DNA of 64,000 nt from JAFKFJ01 sp963786445 (GTDB lineage: Bacteria > Pseudomonadota > Alphaproteobacteria > Acetobacterales > Acetobacteraceae), in assembly GCA_963786445.1 (NCBI GenBank), contig CAWAZU010000039.1, positions 236,799 to 300,798 of the forward strand, read 5' to 3'. A model generated the notes under the pieces. The model was not told the DNA's origin. It worked only from the letters and a program-made list of their open reading frames with translations, and ran no database searches. A program made the translations under genes and the position numbers. Positions 37,624 through 46,294 of this stretch are shown here, in pieces. Position 1 is the first letter of the stretch; each line of letters opens with the position of its first letter.

Positions 37624-38255
37624 CCGCGAGGGGGCGTGCGGCGCTGTCCGCGGCGCTGCTGCTGCTCGTGGCCGGAACCGCGCGCGCGGCCATGCCGGTG
37701 CCCGACCCCGACTGGCCGTGCCAGCAGATCAAGGTCGCGCATCTCTCGCTCGGCGCCATCTGGGACGGCCCGGACGTGACGCCGTATGTCGCCACCTGGT
37801 CGCAGGATGCTCGGGTGGCCGCGCTGGCGGAGCGCATCGCGCCGCGCCGCCTGCCGCTCGCCGAGGCGCAGCAGGCGATCCGCGACTTCGCCGCCGCGTC
37901 CGGGGCGCACCGGCGCGAGGGTCTGCTGGCGCTGATGGCGGGGCTGTTTCACTCGCTGGATGCGGAGCGCGCGCAGGTGGTGGCCGGCCTCGATCGCTTC
38001 GGTCACCGGCAGAAGGAACTTGCCGTCGAGGTCCGCGCCGACATGGACCGCCTGCGCACGCAGCAGGCGGCGAACACCGCGGAGGCCGCGGCGCAGGTCG
38101 GCCGGCTCGGCGATCAGATCGGCTGGGAGACGCGGGTGTTCGAGCAGCGGCGACAGACCATCCGTTTTGCCTGCGCCGTGCCGGACACCATCGAGCAGCG
38201 GCTGTTCGCGCTGGCGCGGACGATCTCCGCGGCACTCGGCCAGGCTACTCCGTGA
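37620..38255 (+). CDS. Secreted coiled-coil protein of the xox cluster, function unknown
   Basis: A 211-residue protein with a signal peptide (AALLLLVAGTARA) and a mature start PVPDPDWPCQQIKVAHLSLG. Much of the C-terminal half is Ala/Gln/Arg-rich and predicted helical (QQAANTAEAAAQVGRLGDQI), probably a coiled coil. Two cysteines (CQQ near the start, FACAVP near the end) could pair in the periplasm. Similar proteins accompany the propeller gene in methylotrophs. ATG at 37620 overlaps the propeller stop; the 3' end overlaps the convergent rhodanese-like gene by 11 bases. Confidence 0.7.
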   Translation: MTARGRAALSAALLLLVAGTARAAMPVPDPDWPCQQIKVAHLSLGAIWDGPDVTPYVATWSQDARVAALAERIAPRRLPLAEAQQAIRDFAAASGAHRREGLLALMAGLFHSLDAERAQVVAGLDRFGHRQKELAVEVRADMDRLRTQQAANTAEAAAQVGRLGDQIGWETRVFEQRRQTIRFACAVPDTIEQRLFALARTISAALGQATP

Positions 38256-38811
38256 GGTTCGGCCGCTGCTCCGGCTGCCGCAGCGCGAGCGGCAGCCCCG
38301 CCGCCTGCCACGCATCGGTGCCGCCCGGATACCAGGCGACGTTGCTGTAGCCGAGCGCGAGTGCCCGCTTCGCCGCGTTCCAGGAATGCCAGCAGCCGGC
38401 GAGACAGTAGAACACCAGCAGGCGGTCGCGCGCGCCGGCGCTGGCCATGCGCAGGCTGCGCGCGAAATACGCCGCCATTGGCACCGCGAGCGCGCCGTAG
38501 CCGACATCGGGCAGCCACCAACTGCCGGGGATGTCGCGCCGCGGCTTCGGCTGCCAGAGCGTGCCGGCGGGCAGGCCCGGCGGCCGCGGCGGCTGCGGCA
38601 GCACGTCGATGAACACCGCCGCATGCCTCCGCCAGAGCGTCCGGGCGTCCGCCGTCGAGAGCACGCGCGCGCCGGACAGCGTCGCCGGCGTCGGCGCCTT
38701 GTAGTCCTGCATGCGATAGCCCGACGGCTCGGGCACATCCGCCGCCCGCGCGTCCGCGCCGGCGACGACCAGCGCGGCGAGCAGCAGCGCGGCGCGGCGC
38801 GGCAGCCTCAC
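38245..38811 (-). CDS. PQQ-dependent catabolism-associated CXXCW-motif rhodanese-like protein
   Basis: A 188-residue secreted protein with a rhodanese-like fold. The family hallmark is the C-terminal FYCLAGCWHSWNAAKRALAL near residue 140 with its Cys-Cys-Trp, followed by GYSNVAWYPGGTDAWQAAGL. The N-terminal signal is LLLAALVVAGADARA. It is known from clusters of quinoprotein dehydrogenases; its biochemical role is unproven but sulfur or redox handling in the periplasm is suggested by the fold. GTG start at 38811 overlaps xoxJ by four bases. Confidence 0.85.
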   Translation of the reverse strand: MRLPRRAALLLAALVVAGADARAADVPEPSGYRMQDYKAPTPATLSGARVLSTADARTLWRRHAAVFIDVLPQPPRPPGLPAGTLWQPKPRRDIPGSWWLPDVGYGALAVPMAAYFARSLRMASAGARDRLLVFYCLAGCWHSWNAAKRALALGYSNVAWYPGGTDAWQAAGLPLALRQPEQRPNLTE

Positions 38812-39644
38812 GGGTTCAGCGGCTTGCCTTGCGAGTCGAGCAGCGGCACGCCGTAGGCGACGAGAATTCTGTTGATGGCATCCTGGTTCTGCGCGATCAG
38901 CGTGTTCAGCGTGCGCTTCCACGCCTGGTCGCTGTGGCGCACGCCCATGCTGATGCGGAAATCCATCGGCACGCCGTGCTCGTCCAGCAGCGGCGCGACG
39001 GCGAGCTTCACGCCGGCATGCAAGGCGTAGTAGCCGGCCATCGGCCCCCACAGCACCGCGACGTCGATGCGGCCGGCGAGCAGGTCGCCGATCATCGTCT
39101 TCGCCGGCGCATCGACGCGCGTATCGACGGTGAGCGGATAGGGTTTTGCGCGCTGCATCAGCCCATCCGCGACCATCAGCGAGGACGGCGGCGTGCGCGC
39201 AATTACGCCGAGACGCTTGTCCTTCAGGCGGGGGTCCTCCAGCGTGGTCAGCCCGTCGAGACCCTGGCCCGGCTTGAACACCAGCGCGTAGCTGGTGTGG
39301 TAATAGGCGTTGGTGGTCTGCACCATGTCGAGGCCCTGCGCGACCCCGATCACCACGTCGCAGCGGAACGCATTCAGCGTGTTGCGGAAGAACCCGATCA
39401 CCTGCGGGAAATACGTGTAGGCGACGGGCTTGTTCAGCTTCTCGCCGAGCAGGTCGGCGATCTTGTTCTCGAAGCCGGCGCCGGCCTGGTTGGAGAACGG
39501 CAGGTTGTTCGGGTCGGCGCAGACGCGCAGCACCTTCGGATCGACCAGTTCGACCTCGGCCCCCAGGCCCGGCGCCTGCGCGTGTGCGGCGCCGGCCAGC
39601 AGGATCGCCCCGCATGCGGCGGCAAGACGGAGCGCTCGCGTCAT
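38808..39644 (-). CDS. xoxJ: XoxJ-like periplasmic binding protein
   Basis: A 278-residue secreted protein of the quinoprotein-dehydrogenase-associated solute-binding family. It opens after the signal with LRVCADPNNLPFSNQAGAGF, the conserved entry of MoxJ/XoxJ, and has AYTYFPQVIGFFRNTLNAFR and CDVVIGVAQGLDMVQTTNAYY. XoxJ is thought to interact with and help activate the methanol dehydrogenase, not to import solutes. ATG at 39644 gives a four-base overlap with xoxG; a GTG nine bases upstream is an alternative. Confidence 0.9.
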   Translation of the reverse strand: MTRALRLAAACGAILLAGAAHAQAPGLGAEVELVDPKVLRVCADPNNLPFSNQAGAGFENKIADLLGEKLNKPVAYTYFPQVIGFFRNTLNAFRCDVVIGVAQGLDMVQTTNAYYHTSYALVFKPGQGLDGLTTLEDPRLKDKRLGVIARTPPSSLMVADGLMQRAKPYPLTVDTRVDAPAKTMIGDLLAGRIDVAVLWGPMAGYYALHAGVKLAVAPLLDEHGVPMDFRISMGVRHSDQAWKRTLNTLIAQNQDAINRILVAYGVPLLDSQGKPLNP

Positions 39645-40183
39645 CCCATGCACTCGTCTTCAGCCTTCTTGAAGGTCGCGGGTTCCGGCGCGTGCTTGTC
39701 CGGCCGGCCGCGGCCGAGCGCGCCGTCGGAGCGGGCGCGCAGATAGATGTAGATCGGGTCGATGTAGCACATCACGTTCCGGTTCGCGCCGAAGCTGGGC
39801 ATCACGAGGTTCTGCGCGGTGTTCACGTCCTTCTTGCCGCCGGCGACGGTGGCGTAGAACTGGCCGTAGTCGAGGTGCTGCAGCGTATCGACCAGCACCG
39901 GACCGTAGGACGAGCCGAGCCCGTCCGGGCCGTGGCAGGGCATGCAGTTGGCAGTGTAACGGATGTAGCCGGCGAAGGTGTAGTAATCGACGCTGCCGTC
40001 CGGCTTGATGCTGAAGGTCGGGTTGCCGTCCTTGTCGGCGTATTTGCCGTCGTCGGAGGACACCGCGGCGGGGTTGCCGGCGGCGTCGGAGCGAATTTTC
40101 TGGGTGTCCTGCGCAATCGCGACGCCGGCCGCGATCACCAGCGCCGGCACCAGCATGCCAAAAAACCGGCCGGAGAACTTCAA
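39641..40183 (-). CDS. xoxG: XoxG-type cytochrome c, electron acceptor of XoxF
   Basis: A 180-residue secreted c-type cytochrome with one haem motif, NCMPCHGPDGLGSSYGPVLV (CxxCH), and a distal VMPSFGANRNVMCYIDPIYI that should provide the axial Met. This pattern is the cytochrome cL/XoxG family that takes electrons from the methanol dehydrogenase. The TTG at 40183 was chosen because AAGGA lies nine bases before it and the signal peptide then starts LKFSGRFFGMLVPALVIAAG; a TTG 33 bases upstream lacks a ribosome site. It lies between xoxF and xoxJ. Confidence 0.9.
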   Translation of the reverse strand: MKFSGRFFGMLVPALVIAAGVAIAQDTQKIRSDAAGNPAAVSSDDGKYADKDGNPTFSIKPDGSVDYYTFAGYIRYTANCMPCHGPDGLGSSYGPVLVDTLQHLDYGQFYATVAGGKKDVNTAQNLVMPSFGANRNVMCYIDPIYIYLRARSDGALGRGRPDKHAPEPATFKKAEDECMG

Positions 40184-40265
40184 GGTTTCGGTCCTTGCCA
40201 GGGGCGGGTGGAACAAGACGAGCCGGCCGGCGCGCGTTGCCGCGCGCCGGCCGGCAGCATCGCCG

Positions 40266-42077
40266 CTACTCCGGCAAGGCGAACACGGTCAACTGACCGC
40301 CGAGGTTGGTGTAGTTGCTGAGCGCGGCATAGCCGCCGACGGCGCCCAGCCCGGCATGCGGATCGGTCAGCCCGGCCGCCAGCCCGATGCCGGCCCAGCC
40401 GCCGACGCCGGAAAGCACCGCGACGTACTGCTTGCCGCCGTGCTCGTAGGTCATCACGTTGCCGATGATGCCCGACGGCGTCTTGAACTTGTAGAGTTCC
40501 TTGCCGGTCTTGGCATCGACCGCCTTGAGGTAGCCTTCGAGCGTGCCGTAGAACACCACGCCGCCCTTGGTCGAAAGTGCGCCCGACCAGACCGAGAACA
40601 GTTCGGGGTCCGACCAGACGATTTTGCCCGTGGTCGCGTCCCAGGCGATGAAGTTGCCCATGTCGGTCTGGCCCGGAGGCGGGTACATGGACAGGGTCGC
40701 ACCGACATAGGGCTGTCCCGCGGTGTAGGCGACGCGGAACGGCTCGTAGTCCATGCAGACATGGTTGGTCGGTACGTAGAACAGCTTGGTGTCGGGATCG
40801 TAGGTGGCCGGCTGCTCATCCTTGGTGCCGAGCGCCGCCGGGCAGATGCCGGTATGATTCACGTCGGCCTTTTCCGTGCCGTATTTCGGATCGAGGATCG
40901 GCCTGCCGTAGTTCGGGCTGCTCTTGTCCATGTCGATGCCGCTCGCCCAGTTCACGACCGGATCGTATTTGGCGGCGACGAGCAGTTCGCCGGTGTCGCG
41001 GTTCAGCGTATAGGCGAAGCCGTTGCGGTCGAAATGCACCAGCGTCGGCACGGTCTGGCCGCCGATGTCCTGGTCGGCGAGGATCATCTCGTTGACGCCG
41101 TCGTAGTCCCATTGGTCGTGCGGTGTCATCTGATAGACCCATTTCGCCATGCCGGTGTCGGCGTCACGTGCGAAAATGGTCATCGACCAGCGGTTGTCGC
41201 CGGGGCGCTGGCTCGGGTTCCAGGTGGAGGGATTGCCGCTGCCGTAGTAGATCAGGTTCAGCTTCGGGTCATAGCCGTACCAGCCCCAGGTGTCGCCGCC
41301 GCCGATCTTCCACTGGTCGCCCTTCCAGGTTTTTAGCGACGAATCCGCGCCGATCGGCTTGCCGAGCATCGTGGTCTTCTCGGGATCGACCAGCAGATCG
41401 CTGTCCGGACCTTCGGAATAGGCGCGCCAGACCTGCTTGCCGTCCGCCACCGAGTAGGCGGCGACCCAGCCGCGCACGCCGAACTCGCCGCCGGAGACGC
41501 CGACATACACCTTGTCCTTGAAGACGAACGGCGCGTCGGTCCCGGTGGCGCCCTTGCCGGGATCGTCGGTCTTCACCGACCAGACGACCTTGCCGGTCTT
41601 GGCGTCGAGCGCCACCAGCGTGGTGTCGGCCTGGTGCAGGAAGATTTTTCCGTCGCCGTAGGCGAGGCCGCGGTTGACGGTGTCGCAGCACATCACCGGG
41701 ATGACGTTCGGATCCTGCTTCGGCTCGTATTTCCACAGGATCCTGCCGTCGTTGTTCAGGTCCAGCGCAAAGACGTTGTTGGGGAACGGCGTATGCACAT
41801 ACATCACGTCGCCGATCACCAGCGGCGCGCCTTCATGGCCGCGCAGCACGCCGGTGGAGAACGTCCACGCCACCTGCATCTTGCCGACATTGCCGGTATT
41901 GATCTGGTCGAGCGTCGAGTACCGCTGCAGATCGTCGGTGCGGCCCGGCGAGGCCCAGTCGGCCGGGTTCTGCTGCATCTGCATCAGATTGTCCTGCGCC
42001 ACGGCGGCGCCGGCAACCATGCCCAGCGACAGGAACACCCCTGCCGCAAGCAGTTTCCTGAACGAGTTCTTTTTCAT
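40266..42077 (-). CDS. xoxF: Lanthanide-dependent PQQ methanol dehydrogenase XoxF
   Basis: A 603-residue quinoprotein with signal peptide (to about residue 27) and an eight-bladed propeller. The vicinal disulfide that sits on PQQ is PVMCCDT (Cys130-Cys131). Metal ligands fit Glu198 (SGGEFG), Asn282 (GSGNPSTW) and Asp324. The additional Asp326 in QWDYDGVNE is the mark of lanthanide-dependent XoxF as opposed to calcium-type MxaF, and no mxaI gene is present. It oxidises methanol in the periplasm. GGGAGGA lies just before the ATG. The upstream 450 bp contain the presumed promoter. Confidence 0.96.
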   Translation of the reverse strand: MKKNSFRKLLAAGVFLSLGMVAGAAVAQDNLMQMQQNPADWASPGRTDDLQRYSTLDQINTGNVGKMQVAWTFSTGVLRGHEGAPLVIGDVMYVHTPFPNNVFALDLNNDGRILWKYEPKQDPNVIPVMCCDTVNRGLAYGDGKIFLHQADTTLVALDAKTGKVVWSVKTDDPGKGATGTDAPFVFKDKVYVGVSGGEFGVRGWVAAYSVADGKQVWRAYSEGPDSDLLVDPEKTTMLGKPIGADSSLKTWKGDQWKIGGGDTWGWYGYDPKLNLIYYGSGNPSTWNPSQRPGDNRWSMTIFARDADTGMAKWVYQMTPHDQWDYDGVNEMILADQDIGGQTVPTLVHFDRNGFAYTLNRDTGELLVAAKYDPVVNWASGIDMDKSSPNYGRPILDPKYGTEKADVNHTGICPAALGTKDEQPATYDPDTKLFYVPTNHVCMDYEPFRVAYTAGQPYVGATLSMYPPPGQTDMGNFIAWDATTGKIVWSDPELFSVWSGALSTKGGVVFYGTLEGYLKAVDAKTGKELYKFKTPSGIIGNVMTYEHGGKQYVAVLSGVGGWAGIGLAAGLTDPHAGLGAVGGYAALSNYTNLGGQLTVFALPE

Positions 42078-42525
42078 GCGTCCTCCCGTTGCGTTCGTGC
42101 GACAGCACGTTGGTATGTCGCGATGCACGCCCGGCACAGGCCGAACGTACAGAGTTCCTACGGGACTCTTGAGCTTCGGCAGCGTGTCACGGCGCCCGCC
42201 GCAGCCACAGCCGCACCGGTGCGTCTCCGAGGCATTACCCGCCTTCCCATCGGCGGATATCCTTGAAGCCGAAGCATATAGAGCCTAAGGCGCAAAGCCG
42301 GCACGGCGCAAGTGGGTTTCTGGACGCACCGGCGAACGGCGCCACACACAGCCTCGCCGAAGGTCAAAGCGCGGCGGCCAAAGGGACAGGACCATTGATG
42401 AAATTTTCTTCACGCTTTGCCACTCTGACCGCAATCGCCGCCCGTCGGTCCTGCATGCCGTGACAGGTCGCGACTCCTGCTGTCGGGGGCCCGGCGTCCC
42501 GGCCGGCGCGCGGCAGCTGACAGCG
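42078..42525. other. Intergenic region between divergent xoxF and metallohydrolase genes
   Basis: This stretch of about 450 bases holds no convincing gene if the metallohydrolase starts at 42526. It should contain promoters for xoxF (leftward) and the metallohydrolase operon (rightward). Two symmetric elements stand out: CGTGC-GACA-GCACG at 42096-42109 and the imperfect palindrome at 42151-42169. Short tracts with lower GC lie at 42276-42291 and 42394-42415. No confident -35/-10 pair could be assigned by eye. Confidence 0.5.
42151..42169. promoter_or_regulatory. Imperfect palindrome upstream of xoxF
   Basis: AGAGTTCC-TAC-GGGACTCT has 8-base arms with seven matching pairs and lies 74 bases upstream of the xoxF ATG. 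Its place suits an activator site for the LuxR-type regulator encoded about 8 kb away, but no direct link can be shown. Confidence 0.4.
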
Positions 42526-43458
42526 GTGTCGCGGCGCATGCTCTGCTGCACCGCGCTCGGCCTCGCCGCCGCGGCGTCCGGGCCAGAACCGCCCGCCGCC
42601 GCTGCGGCATTTGCGCTCGTGCCGGTGGCGCCGGACGTGTGGGTGCATTTCGGCCAAGTGGCGCTGGTGACGCCGGAGGATGCCGGCGACATCGCCAATC
42701 TCGGCGTCGTGGTCGGCGCGCAGGCGGTGGCGGTCATCGACACCGGCGGCAGCGTCGCCGTCGGCACCGCGCTGCGGGGCGCGATCCGCGCGCTCACCGA
42801 CCTGCCGGTGCGCTACGTCATTAACACGCACGAGCATCCCGATCATATTTTTGGCAACGCGGCCTTCCCGGATGCGCGCTTCGTCGGCCATCACCGGCTG
42901 CCCGCGGTGCTGGCCGAGCGCGGCCCGTACTATCTGCATTCCTATCGCGACCAGCTCGGCGCCGCCGCGATCGCAGAGGTGCGGATCATCCCGCCGACGC
43001 TGCTGGTGCAGGAGGCGGCGACGCTGGACCTCGGCGGGCGGGTGCTGCAGCTGCGCGCCGCCGCGCCGGCCGCGCACAGCCATTGCGATCTCGCCGTGCT
43101 CGACCCCGCCAGCGGCACGCTGTTCGCCGGCGACCTGCTATTCGTGCGGCATGTGCCGGTGCTCGACGGCAGCCTCGTCGGCTGGCTCGGGCTGCTGGAC
43201 GGGCTGGCCGCGCTGCCGGCGCTGCGGGCGGTGCCCGGGCACGGCCGCCAGGTGGTGGCGTGGCCGGCGGGCTTGGCCGACGAGCGGCGCTACCTCGCCG
43301 CGCTGGCCGCCGACACGCGCCGGCTGATTGCGGCCGGCGTGCCGCTCGCCGACGCGGTGCCGCGGATCGACCAGGCCGAGCGCGGGCACTGGCAGTTGTT
43401 CGACGACTACAATCCGCGCAATGCCACCGCCGCCTATGGCGAGCTGGAATGGGACTGA
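42526..43458 (+). CDS. Quinoprotein relay system zinc metallohydrolase (MBL fold)
   Basis: About 310 residues from the GTG at 42526, which begins with a Tat-like signal (VSRRMLCCTALGLAAAA); an upstream GTG at 42460 would add 22 residues. The metallo-beta-lactamase zinc site is clear: NTHEHPDHIFGN (HxHxDH), a later His in APAAHSHCDLAV, an Asp in FAGDLLF and VPGHGRQV. Members of this group occur with PQQ-dependent dehydrogenases and SoxYZ-like carriers, as here. The reaction is unknown. The gene is divergent from xoxF and followed 68 bases later by the carrier gene. Confidence 0.86.
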   Translation: MSRRMLCCTALGLAAAASGPEPPAAAAAFALVPVAPDVWVHFGQVALVTPEDAGDIANLGVVVGAQAVAVIDTGGSVAVGTALRGAIRALTDLPVRYVINTHEHPDHIFGNAAFPDARFVGHHRLPAVLAERGPYYLHSYRDQLGAAAIAEVRIIPPTLLVQEAATLDLGGRVLQLRAAAPAAHSHCDLAVLDPASGTLFAGDLLFVRHVPVLDGSLVGWLGLLDGLAALPALRAVPGHGRQVVAWPAGLADERRYLAALAADTRRLIAAGVPLADAVPRIDQAERGHWQLFDDYNPRNATAAYGELEWD

Positions 43459-43526
43459 TCCCATCCGCTTGGCGCCGGCCGCCGGCGCGCATATCTATTG
43501 GTGCAGGTCGGAGAGGGAGAACGGCC

Positions 43527-44334
43527 ATGCCGACGCGGCGCGAGGCGTTCTGCGGCGTTGCCGCGGTGGGGCTGGTGGGCCTGGCCGGGCCGGTCTGGGC
43601 GGCGACCGAGGACCCGTGGCCGGCGCTGGCCGCCCAGGTGTTCAACGACCAGCGGATCGGCGACGGCGCCGGCGTGATCGCGCTGGATGCGCCCTATCGC
43701 GCCATGGACGCGGCACTGGTGCCGATCACGATCGGCATCCTGCCGCCGCCGGACCCGGCGCGCGTCGTGCGGCGGCTGACGCTGATCATCGACGGCAATC
43801 CCTCGCCGCTCGCCGCGGTGCTCGAACTCGGGCCGGCCAGCGGCATCGACCGCATCGTCCACCCGCGTGCGCGTGGACGACTACACCAACATCCACGCGG
43901 TCGCCGAGATGGCGGACGGCACGCTGCTGGCGGTCAGCCGCTTCGTCAAGGCGGCGGGCGGGTGCTCGGCCCCGGCACTGACCGAGACCGCCGATGCGAT
44001 CCCGCTGGGCACCATGCGCTGGCGCCTGCTGCCGCAGCCGAAGGACGCGCCCGCCGGCACACGCGAGGCGCAGCTGATGATCCGCCATCCCAACTACAGC
44101 GGCATGCAGATGAACCAGCTGACGCGGCTCTACATCCCCGCGGATTTCATCCGGACGCTGCGCATCTGGCAGGGCGACCGTCCGCTGCTCGCGGTTGCGG
44201 GCGGCATTTCGCTGGCCGAGAACCCGCAATTCCGCTTCCGCTTCCGTCCCGAGGGAAGTGCGCCGTTCCGCGCCGAGGCCGTGGACAGCGACGGCCGCAC
44301 GTTCCACGCCGAGTTCCCGGCCGCTGCAGCGTGA
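43527..44334 (+). CDS. Quinoprotein dehydrogenase-associated SoxYZ-like carrier (frameshifted)
   Basis: About 268 residues when repaired: Tat- or Sec-type signal (REAFCGVAAVGLVGLAGPVW), a SoxY-like domain and a SoxZ-like domain. The SoxY end carries KAAGGCSAPALTET, whose Cys corresponds to the substrate-carrying cysteine of SoxY; SoxZ-like MIRHPNYSGMQMNQLTRLYI follows. The frame breaks near 43861: dropping one c gives TRVRVDDYTNIHAVAEM. It pairs with the metallohydrolase just upstream, and both are assumed to serve a sulfur-carrying or relay step near the methanol dehydrogenase. It ends seven bases before a convergent gene. Confidence 0.85.
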
Positions 44335-44340
44335 GCCGGG

Positions 44341-44685
44341 TCAGAAGCAGCGCACCTCGGCCTCCGCCTGCGCCTCCTGAAGCTGCCTGACGAAGCCGCT
44401 CGCCTCCTCGCCGCGGAACGTTTCCGCGAGGTAGCCGCCGGCGAGGCGGCGCATGCGCAGCACGGTGTCGGCACGCTCGTACTGGTCATAGGGCAGCAGC
44501 GAGGCGATCACGTCGATCGCGCAGGAGCAGCGTTGCAGCGCCTCCTGGCTGCCGCCGTTCACGGCCATGCAGGCGAACACGTAATCGGCGCGGGCGGACG
44601 TGGGATAATCGTTGCCATCGCCGGCGGCCCGGGCGCCCAGCGGCAGTACCAGAAAGGGGAGCAGTGCAATCAGCCAGCGTCCCAT
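44341..44685 (-). CDS. Small secreted cysteine-containing protein of the pqq/xox cluster
   Basis: A 114-residue protein with a signal peptide (LIALLPFLVLPLGARA). The mature part reads ARADYVFACMAVNGGSQEAL and CSCAIDVIASLLPYDQYERA, and ends with EVRCF, giving four cysteines likely to form disulfides in the periplasm. Proteins like it are found beside PQQ or methanol dehydrogenase genes. It lies downstream of pqqA on the same strand, with a stem-loop between. Function unknown. Confidence 0.75.
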   Translation of the reverse strand: MGRWLIALLPFLVLPLGARAAGDGNDYPTSARADYVFACMAVNGGSQEALQRCSCAIDVIASLLPYDQYERADTVLRMRRLAGGYLAETFRGEEASGFVRQLQEAQAEAEVRCF

Positions 44686-44767
44686 GCCACGTCCCTCGGC
44701 CGCTCCCGCCGTGCCGATCGCGGCCGGCGGGTGCCAGCCCGGTCGCTTGCGGGCAATGCGGCGCGAT

Positions 44768-44794
44768 GGCGCGGCGCCTGCAAGGCGCCGCGCC
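44768..44794 (-). terminator. Stem-loop directly after pqqA
   Basis: Perfect 11-base arms (GGCGCGGCGCC and its complement) with a five-base loop lie seven bases after the pqqA stop on the reverse strand. No U-run follows. A hairpin after pqqA is known in other methylotrophs and can favour a short, abundant pqqA transcript; here it could act as terminator or mRNA stabiliser. Confidence 0.6.
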
Positions 44795-44800
44795 GAGCGG

Positions 44801-44881
44801 TCACTTCACGCGAGCGCACGCATAGCAGTTGATCTCGCCGCCGAGCGCCACTTCTACGATTTTCGGGGTCTGCCAGGACAT
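44801..44881 (-). CDS. pqqA: PqqA, precursor peptide of pyrroloquinoline quinone
   Basis: A 26-residue peptide, MSWQTPKIVEVALGGEINCY followed by ACARVK. Glu16 and Tyr20 have the exact E-x3-Y spacing of the two residues that PqqE joins to make PQQ. CCGGAGGAAG forms a strong ribosome site before the ATG. The residues after Glu16 are usually NSYAS; here both Ser are Cys (Cys19 and Cys22), which is unusual. None of pqqB, C, D or E is in the window, so the rest of the pathway must be encoded elsewhere. It lies upstream of the small secreted-protein gene. Confidence 0.92.
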   Translation of the reverse strand: MSWQTPKIVEVALGGEINCYACARVK

Positions 44882-44985
44882 GAGCTTCCTCCGGTTGTGT
44901 CCGGTGCCGTCACCGGGCGTTCGGACCATACGCGCGCTCCGGGCCGGGTCAAGCCGCTCGGCGGAGGGTGACCGCGGGCGCCGGG

Positions 44986-45384
44986 CTACTTCTTCTGCCC
45001 GTCCGGCCCGTACTGCTGCAGGAAGGCGATCACGTTCTTGACCTGCTGCGGATTTTTCAGACCGGGAAAGATCATCTTCGTGTGCGGCACGACTTTCTGC
45101 GGATTGGCCAGGTATTTCTCCAGTTCCGGCACCGTCCAGGTGATGCCAGAACTCTTGTTGGCCTCGGAATACTGGTAGCCCGGATAGCTGCCGGCCTTGC
45201 GCCCGACCACACCGTTCAGCACCGGCCCGACCGCGATCTTCGCGCCCGGTCCGATCTCGTGGCAGGCGCGGCAGATGAGGAACGTCTTCTCGCCCGCGGC
45301 GGCGTCCCCCACTTCGGCGTCCTGCGCCCAGACCGGCCATGCCACGCTGCAAGCCAGCAGCAATCCCGTCAGCAACGTCCGCAT
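44986..45384 (-). CDS. Class I cytochrome c, periplasmic
   Basis: A 132-residue secreted cytochrome with one haem site (ICRACHEIGPGAKIAVGPVL) and an axial-Met region (HTKMIFPGLKNPQQVKNVIA), matching mitochondrial-type c550/c2 proteins. The signal peptide is LLTGLLLACSVAWPVWA. It could take electrons from XoxG and hand them to the terminal oxidase, the role of cytochrome cH-type partners. It lies 104 bases upstream of pqqA on the same strand. Confidence 0.9.
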   Translation of the reverse strand: MRTLLTGLLLACSVAWPVWAQDAEVGDAAAGEKTFLICRACHEIGPGAKIAVGPVLNGVVGRKAGSYPGYQYSEANKSSGITWTVPELEKYLANPQKVVPHTKMIFPGLKNPQQVKNVIAFLQQYGPDGQKK

Positions 45385-45603
45385 CGTCCCGCTCCCCTGC
45401 ACAGGCTTCGCCCGTTGTGCAGGCCGGACCGGCGCACCACGGCAGGGGCGCAATTGTCCGCGTGGCGCCATCCTTGTCAACGCCGGGCCGGCCAGGGCAG
45501 TGACGCAGTTTCAACCCGAACGACCGCAAAACGCCTGCTTTCCGTTCGCAGGCTGGTATGTTTCTATGTCGGAACATTGTGGGCGTGCGAGGGCGCCGCG
45601 CGG

Positions 45604-46189
45604 TCACGCCGGAACGGGCGGGATGCCGGGAAGCGGGCTGAGGATACGGGGCCGCTCGCGCGGCGGCGGCCGGGGAGGGCAGGCGGGGCGGGGCGGGGCC
45701 GCCGGCGGGACCGGCGGCGGCGGGCCCACGGGACCGGCCTGCGGCTGGCCCGAGGACAGGCTCCGCGCCGGCGGCGGGCGGACGCCCAGCATTTGGCACA
45801 GCGGGCGGAGCAGCCGCCCGGCCTGCGGTGCTGCGGCGAGCAGGTCGGCCATCGCCGGATCGGCGAGCAGGTGCTGCAACTGCGAGGCGGCGGCGGCGGC
45901 CTGCGGCAGCCGGCGCACGAGCCAGGCGACGCCGCGCGGCAGCCGGAGCGGCTGGGGCCGGGCCGGACGGGGAGAGCGCAGGCGGCGGCGCGGCGGCGGC
46001 AGCGTGCCGGCTTGGACTTTTGCCGCGAGGCGGGCGAACCGCTCCGCGGTGCGGCGCAGCCGCGACCAGAGCAGCAGCATCAGCGGCACGGCGAGCCAGG
46101 CCCGCGCCGCGGGCGGCGATGGCGCGGCGCAGGCCCTCGACCAGAGAGGCAAAACGGTCGGCCAGGGCGGGGGAAGCGGCGGGCGGCAT
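45604..46189 (-). CDS. Hypothetical protein with Pro-rich C-terminus (frameshifted)
   Basis: About 194 residues when repaired. The start (ADRFASLVEGLRRAIAARG) and the continuation (WLAVPLMLLLWSRLRRTAER) are in different frames; dropping one base near 46112 joins them. A central hydrophobic/basic part (ASQLQHLLADPAMADLLAAA) is followed by LLRPLCQMLGVRPPP and a long Pro/Arg-rich tail. It resembles uncharacterised Acetobacteraceae proteins, from memory only. There is a 219-bp gap to the cytochrome gene with nothing recognised. Function unknown; it might not be translated as drawn. Confidence 0.5.
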
Positions 46190-46294
46190 GGCAGCGATAC
46201 TAACACGACCCGCGCCGGGCTGGGCAAGCCGTCCGTGCCGCGTCGATTTTCAAGGTGCGACACGACCCCGGCCAGGATGCAGGCGATTTGCGGT

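Noticed and set aside
44801..46189. Long reverse ORF of 462 codons spanning pqqA and the cytochrome c gene
   Set aside because: It reads through into the pqqA frame by chance. pqqA has its own ATG and ribosome site, and the cytochrome lies in another frame.
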